Part shown: in pieces, positions 35,601 to 44,209 of the stretch
Numbering within the stretch: position 1 is the stretch's first letter
Layout of the letters: every line of letters starts with the position of its first letter
From: Tubiluchus corallicola
Lineage: Eukaryota; Priapulida; Priapulimorpha; Priapulimorphida; Tubiluchidae
NCBI GenBank assembly: GCA_030141605.1
Contig: JAQGDQ010000009.1
Coordinates: forward strand, 1,147,001 to 1,211,000
Length of the DNA: 64,000 nt
Direction: 5' to 3'
Notes under the pieces: model-generated
Seen by the model: only the letters and a program-made list of their open reading frames with translations
What the model was told of the DNA's origin: nothing
Database searches by the model: none
Made by a program: the position numbers and the translations under genes

Positions 35601-38600
35601 TAGTTACGATTTGAATGCATGTTAAGATCTGATCTAGTTAAAAATAGGTAGATAGGTAACGAACGAGATAAAAGTTTAACTATTTAGACATACACATAAC
35701 ATCCCCATACCTGATAGCCAACAAGTCCACCTAGTTGCCACTTCTGTTCAGCACAGACACGTTTTGCAATGCTCATAGCAGCAATACGCCTAGGTTGAGT
35801 GACGATGATGTTACAATGTCTTTTCTGCTGATAGGCATGCTCTAGGATGTACTGAGGCACTTGTGTAGTTTTGCCACTGCCGGTACATCCTTGAATCACA
35901 GTCACCTGGTTGCTATCAATGGTGCTGACGATCTACAAGCATATGAGAACATTTTAAAGTTCCCACCACTGAGAATGAATTATTAAGCTTCTTCAAAGTT
36001 TTCTGCCAAATAAAAGAATAGTGCTATAATTTAATATAATTCCAGCAAACCTGTTTAAATACTATTAGCTGCCAAAAGAAAATTCATACTAACATTTTAC
36101 AGTTCTGTGTTACACAAAAGATGTAAAAAGCTTACAACAAACTTTAAACGTGAAGAATTATTACAGCTCAGTACGAAAAACATAATTATTTATTTTAATT
36201 TAGCAAATTTAACAACACATCTTGTTTTCTAACCTTTTCGCGATATTTGGAGATGACTAAATCTCTCTTCTGTTCAGTACGAAATACATAATTTTGAAAT
36301 ATTTGCACGGTCTCATCTGTCCTCTCTTCAGCTTCAGCAGTGACTAGTGGTGCGAAGCTGTCAGGCTCCAAGTCTTCTAAACCATGACTAGCCATTGAAA
36401 GAGAAGGCAGCAATCCACTTAGTTCAATCGGTACCTCTTTTGATGTCGACTAAAATAAAACAGCAGTTGTACGATGATTTAAGATGTAAGATGTAAGTGT
36501 ATTAAGATAATGTAAGATGTAAGTGAACTAAACAAACAACAAACGGAAAACACTGACATCACTGCCTGAAGTGTAGTGTGTATAGTCTACAGGAGTATAA
36601 AACCATAGTTTATAGCTTGTTAGTGAATGATTGCATGTACGTCAAAATATAATCCATTCATTGAAAAAAATCACATAATTTCAATAGCAAAATGTGTATT
36701 AAAATTTACAATTATCCTTCAAGAATTCTCAGTGTTTTGTCTTTCCTAGACTATGATTCTTAGAGAGGATGAAAGGTTCTAAAATAATCAATAACGATTA
36801 AGCCCTGCTTTTGTTTACGTAAAGCAATAGCTTTATATAAATCCTTGCAAAAATGTAACAACATTGTGAAGAGAAATATGTCAACTAATAGCTTCAAATA
36901 TTTACAGTGTGCCATGTTGTATGAAAATGTTCAAAATACCAATATAAGGGCAAAACAAGGAAAAGAGAATACCTGAATCAGAGCTCTGTCTTCCGCCTCC
37001 TTGTAAGCTTTTGCATAGTCATGCGCACCTACTTTCCTACAACATAAAATATCAAAAAAGGATTTCTTTTATTCAGAGACAATGGTGAGCTTTTGATAGA
37101 ACATGTGATTCTTTTTGTATTGTTATTTGTATTTGCAAATTGTTAAGCAACTGTTTAAAGCAGTTTAGATTAAAATATACCAGTAGACTCATCGTGTGAA
37201 AGCAAACGAAATGCAACAAAACCAAAAGTTGCAACTTGAAATGATGAGATTTTAATGATTTAGAAACAATTTGTCATTTATGCAATTTTTAACTATCTTC
37301 TTATCAGCATCTGTTGATGGCACCCATTATGAGAGTCAACATAATAAAATGCTATGTCCTTATGTATAAAATCTACATCTTTTGTGAATTTATATGTACA
37401 ATGTATTGGTGTTTTTATCAGGTGCGAAACGTGGCAATTAGAATTTTACAGAAACAATTTTATGTCCAACACTTTGTTGTGATATAATATGGAACAATTA
37501 CTATCTCAAAAATTAAAGTTGTAACTCTTAACCTGTATTGTACTTTGTTTGGTTTTCTGGTAGATTCCACTGACATTTGACTGTTCACTAAAAGTACTGT
37601 TACATCACCTGTACGTAAATTCACTATACTCTATACAAATTTGCATAGAACTGCACATTAAAAATAAAAACCATATCTCGCATGTTGACTATGAAAAGCA
37701 GCCTTTGTTACTAATACTTAACAATGTATGTGAGCTGTACAGTTCTCAGAAGATTAAATTCTAGTTCAAGACTGATTGTTCCGATATGTTAAAGGTGAAT
37801 ATTCAGGTGTTGAGAATACATAACATTCAAAAACACACGAAACATTGCACCAGTCTGATGTTAAAATTTAAGTTAACTAGCAACTTTTTGACTGAGATTG
37901 AAAAGCAATGATTGATCAAATTATAATTTAATAGCAATAAATTCAAAAGAAAAGTTTACTTTTTGAAATTCAGAACACGCAAGCCTCGTCCTCTTCCCCG
38001 GTTTAAAAGAGCAACATCCTCTTCTTCGTCTTCGCCAGGTCTCACAGTTGGACGCCAGCCCACTCTGGCACCTCCTTTAGCAAACGTTGGATTTGTAGTA
38101 GCCACAACGGATTTTACTTTGATGGGAGCTTTTGGTAGCCCAAACCAGCTATCAATCTGTTCTAGTGTGGCTTCGTCGGTTAACCTGCTCATTTTGCACT
38201 CTTTCAGTGATTCAGCAACACCAACATCTACAAAATTAGTCAATATAAGAAAATTAAAAAATATTTAAACTTAGGAAAATGTAACAAAGAAATTGGCAAA
38301 AAAAACATCTATAAATAATAAAGTTAACTTATACTATAGCTGTAAAGAAATTTTCAGGCATGGTACTAGCTATCATTTATTTTAAATTATGGCGTGACTG
38401 GTGGATTTCGTGATTTCCGTAAGCACATTGTGGTTTTCCGTGAGCGCATGGTCCTTAAACTAATTCATACTTCAGCAGCTTACTTAACGTTCACGTAAAA
38501 AATCTTGCAAAACCTCATATTAAATTTTTCATGAAAAACTGACTGTGCACTACCCTTCTACACTTTTCACGAACATTGAAGTAAGCCTATCTTCCCAGAA

Positions 38601-39022
38601 GTCTTGTTTTCCCTTTAAGTTTGCAACCAGTCCTTCGTTTTATTAAGACCTTAGTTGAAAGTTCTTAAATTTGCAATTTGTAGTTAACTACACCCTGTAT
38701 GGCCCCCTGTATGACCATTGAAAAAGTCATCCAAACTGTCCAAAGAATACAGAGTGAAAATAAGTCAAATTAATTAGGTTTTTACAAACTTTAAAAACAA
38801 ATAAGCTGCCTGCAGTTATAAGTGACCTAATAAATGTTAGTAGCTCTTTAATATATTTTTAAATTAAAAGATGAAAAAGGAACTCTATAGTAATTTTTTA
38901 TATTATTGTATATGATTAGTGTTTTTAGCTAATGATTTTACCCATTAGCCATTTACTAAAAATTGCAAGAACAAACGTCACATACCATTAGTAGCCATTA
39001 TTTGCTGATCCATTAAAGCCAT
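9036..39022 (-). CDS. TDRD9: TDRD9 / spindle-E: DEAH-box RNA helicase with Tudor domain (34 exons)
   Basis: Coding exons, 5' to 3': 39022-38986, 38227-37960, 37036-36973, 36449-36234, 35932-35711, 35139-35017, 34142-34062, 33155-32997, 32348-32245, 31847-31737, 30753-30611, 27891-27689, 26504-26373, 25963-25795, 24859-24732, 24242-24141, 23921-23808, 23579-23472, 23103-23000, 22169-22080, 21214-21092, 20273-20159, 19602-19495, 18009-17881, 17495-17397, 17194-17063, 16873-16739, 14737-14541, 13021-12912, 12272-12176, 11944-11806, 10912-10727, 9764-9589, 9165-9036. Total 4554 nt, 1517 aa (human about 1380). Family role: germ-line piRNA pathway and transposon silencing in nuage. Helicase motifs: GCTGSGKTT (~210-218), TQPRR, DEIH (309-312, split by an intron), SATI (~342), LIFLPG, TNIAESS, QRKGRAGR (~542-549); then the HA2 region. 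The Tudor core FVDFGN lies in exon 25, within residues ~1005-1090. An in-frame TAA precedes the start ATG at 39022. Two oddities: RGRGRG near the N-terminus (37983-38000) and a C-terminal CX2C-X12-HX5H zinc finger (residues ~1486-1508). Homology calls are from memory of the human protein; every exon phase is consistent. Confidence 0.95.
11472..11609. repeat. Trinucleotide microsatellite (TTG)n/(TTA)n
   Basis: An ATT run, then about seven TTG/GTT units at 11483-11503, then about 33 TTA units up to 11609, inside the TDRD9 intron between the exons ending at 11806 and starting at 10912. The leucine-rich open frame across it is an artefact of the repeat. Confidence 0.97.
13340..13440. mobile_element. 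Possible retroelement end fragment
   Basis: A GC-richer patch in AT-rich TDRD9 intron DNA. On the minus strand it reads GATGAAGGGCTCGAAAGC followed by CTAGGCTCCTCCC. GATGA…GAAA resembles the conserved half of the hammerhead-ribozyme core found at ends of Penelope-like elements, but the C and U that should precede GATGA are absent. It may be a decayed copy or only a look-alike. Confidence 0.3.
15586..16380. mobile_element. Non-autonomous hAT-like DNA transposon (MITE), 795 bp
   Basis: The left end is taggggtgcaccgaa and the right end, read on the other strand, is tagggatgcaccgaa: terminal inverted repeats matching at 14 of 15 bases, with the GGTGCACCGA signature common in hAT-superfamily ends. 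Flanking octamers cttgatct (15578-15585) and tgcgatct (16381-16388) share their last five bases, consistent with a decayed 8-bp target duplication. The interior has several ccgaacc motifs and no transposase frame. It lies in the TDRD9 intron between the exons at 16739 and 14737. Confidence 0.8.
24342..24694. mobile_element. Short inverted-repeat element (MITE-like), 353 bp, with central perfect hairpin
   Basis: The ends are atcagaggcata and, on the opposite strand, atcagaggcgta (11 of 12 matching). Inside, 24423-24453 and 24479-24509 form a perfect 31-bp inverted repeat around a 25-bp loop, so a transcript would fold into a long stem. It sits in the TDRD9 intron between the exons ending at 24732 and beginning at 24242. 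No coding capacity. The superfamily is not recognised. Confidence 0.7.
27280..27292. repeat. Poly-C tract
   Basis: A run of about 12 C in otherwise AT-rich intron sequence of TDRD9. It is a likely site of sequencing or assembly length error. Confidence 0.8.
29090..30160. mobile_element. GC-richer, probably transposon-derived patch in TDRD9 intron 11
   Basis: Within the 2.7-kb intron between the exons at 30611 and 27891 the composition rises sharply and the AT-rich texture stops. Two motifs look like RNA polymerase III promoter boxes of tRNA-derived SINEs: tagctcagtcgg at 29963-29974 (A-box type, plus strand) and, on the minus strand, AGTTCGAGGCC near 29160 (B-box type). They are not paired at normal spacing, so this may be two elements or a decayed composite. 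No long frame with recognisable protein was found. Confidence 0.4.
30951..30987. repeat. 18-bp tandem duplication
   Basis: tagggcattttaaactgt occurs twice, one base apart, in a TDRD9 intron. A simple local duplication. Confidence 0.85.
32425..32520. mobile_element. GC-rich interspersed-repeat fragment beside TDRD9 exon 9
   Basis: About 95 bp of GC-rich sequence in AT-rich intron DNA. Its minus-strand translation contains GVTPGIVSPGAARAP and LAMPQ, a motif string I recall from spurious repeat-derived proteins of many animals. It extends the open frame of TDRD9 exon 9 upstream of its acceptor and so produces a misleading 163-codon frame (32678-32187). Confidence 0.45.
33899..33969 (+). repeat. 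Interstitial telomere-like G-rich tract
   Basis: Degenerate TTAGGG units are interleaved with two copies of tttggggctggggttagg. Nine or so G-runs of three or more bases lie within 70 bp, so the plus strand could form G-quadruplexes. It lies in a TDRD9 intron and is therefore not a chromosome end. Confidence 0.85.
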
Positions 39023-39309
39023 TTGCAGAATGTCTTGATTAACATATTACTAATGTAACAAACAAGCCCACATATTTACAAAAGTCTAAAAACTCTGCAA
39101 TGTTTCAAAATCAGTAAACACTACTAATTTACTTTTGTGATTCGTACAATAAAGAACAAGCTATAACTTTTTTCATTTTCTAGTGAAAGTAACGATAAAT
39201 GACTGTTAGTCAACTAAATTAAACAAAAGCTTGCATCTTTATAAAACAGTTGGATGTGGAAATACAAAAATAAGCAGCAGAAAGACGACTTGTCAAAAAG
39301 AGAATTACA
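39023..39309. promoter_or_regulatory. Shared intergenic spacer between divergent TDRD9 and GPCR genes
   Basis: Only 287 bp separate the TDRD9 start codon (minus, 39022) from the GPCR start codon (plus, 39310). Both 5' UTRs and both core promoters must fit here unless non-coding 5' exons lie further away. On the plus strand TATAAAAC at 39240-39247 sits 63 bp before the GPCR ATG, a reasonable TATA-box distance. Confidence 0.5.
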
Positions 39310-40263
39310 ATGGATCAGACTTATGAAAATGTCTCATCTTTAACCGATGCTGCTCAGCTATATGCTTCAACTCAAGCAATCATGGGTGCTTGTTTACTGT
39401 TACTTGGAATAGCGATCATTACAGCAAATGGTATCGTTATATTGACTGTAATTAAATCGCACGTTCTGCACACACCACTGTACTACATACTGTGCAGTTT
39501 GTCTATTGCAGATTTGTTTGTCGGAATAATCATTGTTGCAGGGCTAATTGTCTATAACTTGATAGAAGTAACAACAAGTGATATTGTGATTTGCGGAATT
39601 TTACATGGATTTAATCACAATTCTATTGGCATTTCAATTTTCATGTACTCTGACGCCGTGATCGAAAGATTCATCAGTATCAATTACCCTCTTCGTTACC
39701 ACAGCCTGCTGTCGGAACGGAGAGTGATCCTGTGTCTGGTTGCCCAGTGGTTGTTTCTATGTATGACGTTGATCACCTATATCATGTCGTTCATTGACTC
39801 CGCTAGCATTCTGTACAAATGTGTTCCAGAACCAACCAGCATTTTCATGGATGGAATATTTTATGTAGCTACCATTTCATATCCTGTTCAATTCATGTTC
39901 ATTCTTTTTCTTTATGGCATCATCTTAAGAACAGCCTTAAAACAGGTGAAAAGAACACATGCTCTGAATTCCATTTCACGGCAGGTAGAAGAAACCATGG
40001 CTTCACAAATTCGTGCAAAAATGAGACCAATTAAAGCCCTTGGCATGGCCATCATGTTTTTCCTTACTGGATATGTGCCGCTGATATTTACTAATATTGT
40101 ATGGATAAAGACTGGAGAAAACTGGATCATAAATCGATATAATTACTACTGGTTTTATATACCAGCCTACTGTAACTCTTTTGCAAATGTATTCGTGTAC
40201 ATAGCAAGCCTAGATGAATTCAGAAATGAAATGAAAAAGCTTTTCAGCATTCACCGAAGATAA
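39310..40263 (+). CDS. Rhodopsin-family (class A) G-protein-coupled receptor, single exon
   Basis: An uninterrupted 317-aa frame with seven hydrophobic segments. Class A landmarks: Asn40 in TM1 (ANGIVIL), Asp68 in TM2 (SLSIADL), Cys95 before TM3, and ERF at 119-121 in place of DRY followed by NYPLRY. TM6 has FFLTGYVP, without the usual CWxP, and TM7 has NVFVY at 293-297 where NPxxY is expected. A likely N-glycosylation site is Asn7-Val-Ser. The C-terminus is short (DEFRNEMKKLFSIHRR) with a probable helix 8. The pattern recalls the intronless, lineage-expanded receptors of early-branching animals, loosely similar to melanocortin, adenosine or lipid receptors; the ligand cannot be named. It could be a retrocopied or tandemly amplified family member; no second copy is in the window. 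Confidence 0.93.
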   Translation: MDQTYENVSSLTDAAQLYASTQAIMGACLLLLGIAIITANGIVILTVIKSHVLHTPLYYILCSLSIADLFVGIIIVAGLIVYNLIEVTTSDIVICGILHGFNHNSIGISIFMYSDAVIERFISINYPLRYHSLLSERRVILCLVAQWLFLCMTLITYIMSFIDSASILYKCVPEPTSIFMDGIFYVATISYPVQFMFILFLYGIILRTALKQVKRTHALNSISRQVEETMASQIRAKMRPIKALGMAIMFFLTGYVPLIFTNIVWIKTGENWIINRYNYYWFYIPAYCNSFANVFVYIASLDEFRNEMKKLFSIHRR

Positions 40264-41034
40264 TGACTGACACATAGAAGAAATATCAATATATTTAGAA
40301 GAAATGTTCAATTTTTGAGCAACAGCTTGTTGAAGAAGTCTTTTGAAGCACAAAATGATAAATTTAAATCACACAGATGTGTCCAAAACTCATAGTACCT
40401 AATGCCAGGGTTTTATGGGGCTGCGATTTTTTTGAGACAATCGAAAAATTCTTGCGACTGCATTTATGTTGCAGATCATTCTTACAAAGTTCGCACAAGT
40501 TTTAACGGGAATTTTTTGCATTTTTCCTCGTGTCAAAATCGTATGACATGTCTGTGAGTATTTGGTGACTTTTGAAACACTTAATGCGACACATACGTGA
40601 CAAGGCGTATGTTGCAAGAAATTTGTGCGAGTATATTGCAATCATTTCACGAATTTTTGCAGAAAGAAGAGCACGATAACTGAGGCTCACAAAAAAGCTG
40701 CATTGTCAAAATGTTGCAAGATACGCAAAAGTTGCCGGAACACTCTCATAAGAGTCTCACTATCTTTGCCAAGATCTCGCGGATTCTGAAATTGATACTA
40801 ATGTCTGGTGCATGTTATGACAACCTTACAACAGTTTGGCGAAGCTTTGGCGAAGTAGCAAGTTTTGCAATTCCATTGACAAACTTTAAATATTTAAAAA
40901 AAAATTGACTTTTGATGACAATGACAAACAGTGCATGTTTCGCAATTGTTTGGAGAACTTTTGGTGACCATTGGATTTGGAAATTTGCGGATAGTGAAAG
41001 CCTGGTTTAAGCAGTAAACACATACAAATCGCTT

Positions 41035-41235
41035 TATGTCCAGATGTCCTGTGTTAAAATGTCCACTGTGTCCAAATGACCTGTGTCCATAAAGCCTTGT
41101 GCCCAAACTACCTGTGTCGAAATAAATATGGGTCCAAGCTCCAAAGGCCTTGTGTCAAAATTACCTATCTGTCCAAATGTCTATTGACAAAACGTTCCTG
41201 TATCAAAATACCTGTGTCGAAATGTCTGCATACCG
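41035..41235. repeat. Degenerate short-unit tandem repeat
   Basis: Variants of a unit near cctgtgtccaaatg (about 14 bp, irregular spacing) recur a dozen times, for example gtgtccaaatgacctgtgtcc, then cctgtgtcgaaat near both the middle and the end. No coding meaning is inferred. Confidence 0.7.
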
Positions 41236-41673
41236 TTTTTAAATGTTGTGATAGCGCCACAAAAGAAATCAAATTGCAAAGTACAAGTTTAATAATTAAT
41301 ATAACACAAAAGGGCTTTTGACACATCAAAGCTATCCGCATATGAAAGACAACGTAGCTATGTAAGAGGGTAGCCGAGAGGGAAAAGACCACATAGTTAC
41401 ATGCTGTCCCACATTTTTAAATTCAGAATCATCTACATAAGTACTAGACCAGTCTGGAACAATTACCTGTATTTCTAAAAAGTATTTTGCGACACACTAG
41501 ATTACAAACAAGAAATCTAAATACAACGTCTTTAAGTTTGATTTTTATATTATGAAGAACAGAATAGAAAAACAAATCTCTGCATTCGCGAAAAAAGTTA
41601 GTTGAAAAATGTTTTTAGCACAAATTATAACTGAAAAAGTTATAACTATATTTCACAAGCAAATGTAGATATA

Positions 41674-42395
41674 GGGCGCAAAGTACGCCACTAGCCCAAG
41701 CAGGACACTCGTTAAGGCGCTTGTGCTAAATTTGCGGGATAACAGTGTCGTACATGGGCGCCCAAGTAACCGCACTGGCAATTTCTGTTGAAAATCGAGA
41801 ATTATGACATAATGAAACGTAAAACTGAATTTGTTTTAGAAAAAAAGTAACTTTATAATAATGATGGATACTCCTTGACAATTTACAATGTATTTTTTAC
41901 AATAGTATCGTCACTATTATTAGCGCCATTAACATCATCATAACATTAAACTAAGTATCCAATGTTTTAAGGAGAGAAACTATGTAGGGCACATAACTCG
42001 CTAGCCCGTTTATTTAGTAGAAAACAATTATTTGTCCAAGAGGTAGTGGAGCGAATCACCTGTCTGTGAAGCAAGACAAAATAAAAATGATATACCTTAA
42101 GCAAATGTTGGAATCGCCTAAGAAGTGGGCTTATTTCGCTTCAAAAAGATTAATATCGAAGCCAAATTTAATATTGGCCATTTTACTAACTCAAAATAAG
42201 ATTCTTTTATTTGACCAGAATACATATGAATTATTCAACGTTTTTGACGTTTTCAAATAATATTATTAAATAAAAAAGGATAACGGGCGCTGCCAGTAGG
42301 GTTAGCGACTCAATTTGACCAGCCTCTAGTGTCCTACTTGGGGTAGCCCATGTACGCCAATTGTCCTACTTCGGCTAGTGGATTACTCGGCGCCC
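41674..42395. mobile_element. Non-autonomous DNA transposon with 34-bp terminal inverted repeats
   Basis: The two 34-bp ends (plus strand from 41674; minus strand from 42395) both begin GGGCGC, share CCACTAGCC, and match at 28 of 34 positions. A second, inner pair (gtacatgggc from 41751 and its complement near 42345) repeats the theme. The interior is AT-rich with a 64-codon frame (42066-42260) of no recognisable content. No clear target-site duplication was seen. Confidence 0.65.
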
Positions 42396-43330
42396 AACAC
42401 ATTGGACGATGATGATGATTTCACTTCAGGGTTTTGCTATTAAATGTTTTTGAAACTATTATTCTTAGTTACTTGTTGCAGAAGTGCTTATCTCTACTGT
42501 TAGCAAGTAATGAGGTTCCCAATGGTGACGAAGGTGAGAGATCTATGGTAGATGGTTTTCAGGTGAAGAAGTCGAGTAAAGACTAAAGTTAGTATTATTT
42601 ACTTAATGAAAAATATTTAGGCTTAACTACTGTACTAGTAGTGCTACTTAGAGAAAGTGAAAATGGAAATTGTTGGAAAGAAAGGATTCAGGATTTGAGA
42701 AAAGCTATTGGTGCATTAAAGTATACGGCTATCTCTTCAGATTCAAGAAGAAAAGTGGATAGAACTGGATGGAAGGTCCATAATTGAATAGAGTGCCGAT
42801 AATTGTGCCTAAGATAATGTAGAGTTGTGTTTGTAGGATATTTTATCAGAAAAAGGTGAACTTTTATGATAGTATGCAGGATGAATTTGTAAGATAACAT
42901 GAATATAGAAAAAAAGGTGTAGTAGAGCTGCTGTGAGAGGAGAACTTAGATTATGTTTATGGATAATGACAGACTGGTTAAAATGGTAATAGCCTTTGCA
43001 GTGTGTAGCAGAATCGGGTCTAAGTGGGTTAGAAGAATGCCATTTTTAGCTGCCTAACTTAATTTAAAAGTCTTTGGAAACATTTTTGCTCTAGGAGAAG
43101 TTTCGCAGGATGGGTTGATAAAATAACTGACATAAATTCTAGTGAAAAAGGTTGGAATCACTTAATTGAAAAAATGGTGAACGAAAAGGGTTGCAGGACA
43201 AAATTGACTGCTACCGCTGATGTTCTTTGCTAATATGATGTTTTCTATCTGCTACATGTGTTCTATGTAAAATGTTTTACTGCTAATATGTATTTGAACA
43301 ACAACAAGCCAACAATCTTATTTTGAAAGC

Positions 43331-43468
43331 TGGATGAACGATATGTATAATACTAAATTGCTGGTGCGAACAAGCATCGGTGCATGGGAAATTAATAGAA
43401 ATCCACTATTTAGATGGAAGATAACTGACCGTGATAGACTTTGTAAGTGTGGAGAATGCACAAATAAA
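43331..43468 (+). pseudogene. Possible LINE open-reading-frame remnant
   Basis: A 46-codon frame ends at a stop and contains FRWKITDRDRLCKCGEC, which looks like the cysteine-bearing C-terminal region downstream of a LINE reverse transcriptase. Upstream sequence is too decayed to follow. Low confidence; no other element part was identified. Confidence 0.25.
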
Positions 43469-44209
43469 TAATGCACAAACTTTCTACATAGGCTTTCTAC
43501 ATACTATTTTCCTTTAATAAAGGTACATACTGAGGCAGCAGTATATAGCCAAGGTAATGGTACCAATGAAACTAACCCGTTTATGTCGGTTATTTTAAAG
43601 TTGTTTTTAAAAAGACCCATTCCAACTTGAAGCCCACTTTTCCATCTTAGAGTTTTACAGAGAATTATAATACTCCCTCCATGACCAGTAGAAAATAGGA
43701 AACCCTGTGAGAATGGTTTTTTACACCATATGTGGTTAAAATTTCAGAAAACAAATCGAGTGGGTACTTTTGTTAAAATGCTGATGCTAGGAAGCCAATT
43801 ATGAACAATTGATTAGTGTCCAGCAGTTATTTAAGTCTCTCTTGGCAAACACTAAATGGTGTTTGACAAGGGTTGTCTTCTTAGTCAAACAGATTAAAAT
43901 ATCATACTGGTTGGACGACAGACACCAATTAGTTTTTTGAACTGGTAAGGATAAAACCCATTCCATGCTTGTGGATTATGTCCAGAATGATGTACCAAGG
44001 AATAATTGTCCAAGCACAGTGTTGAACCAGCACCAATCATAAAAATGTTGTAAAGATTAAACTTTGAGAAATTCTAGATTCTGATATAAAAAATTCTTTG
44101 CAGCACGGAAATTATCTAAAGTTTTCTGCAGTACTTTTATTACGTTTTCTTCTAGTATGAGTCTATCCATGCCTGTGAATTTGATGTGTGTGCATACATA
44201 TGAGTGATC

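Larger units (their letters stand above)
40264..44209. other. Repeat-rich intergenic region between GPCR and EFCAB7
   Basis: No gene supported. It contains a degenerate short tandem repeat (41035-41235), a 722-bp inverted-repeat element (41674-42395), and a short frame at about 43331-43468 resembling a LINE C-terminus. The segment 40400-40960 is slightly GC-richer than its surroundings and may be another old insertion, but no ends were recognised. Confidence 0.7.

Noticed and set aside
42066-42260. 64-codon frame in the inverted-repeat element
   Set aside because: No transposase motif; length expected by chance in AT-rich DNA.
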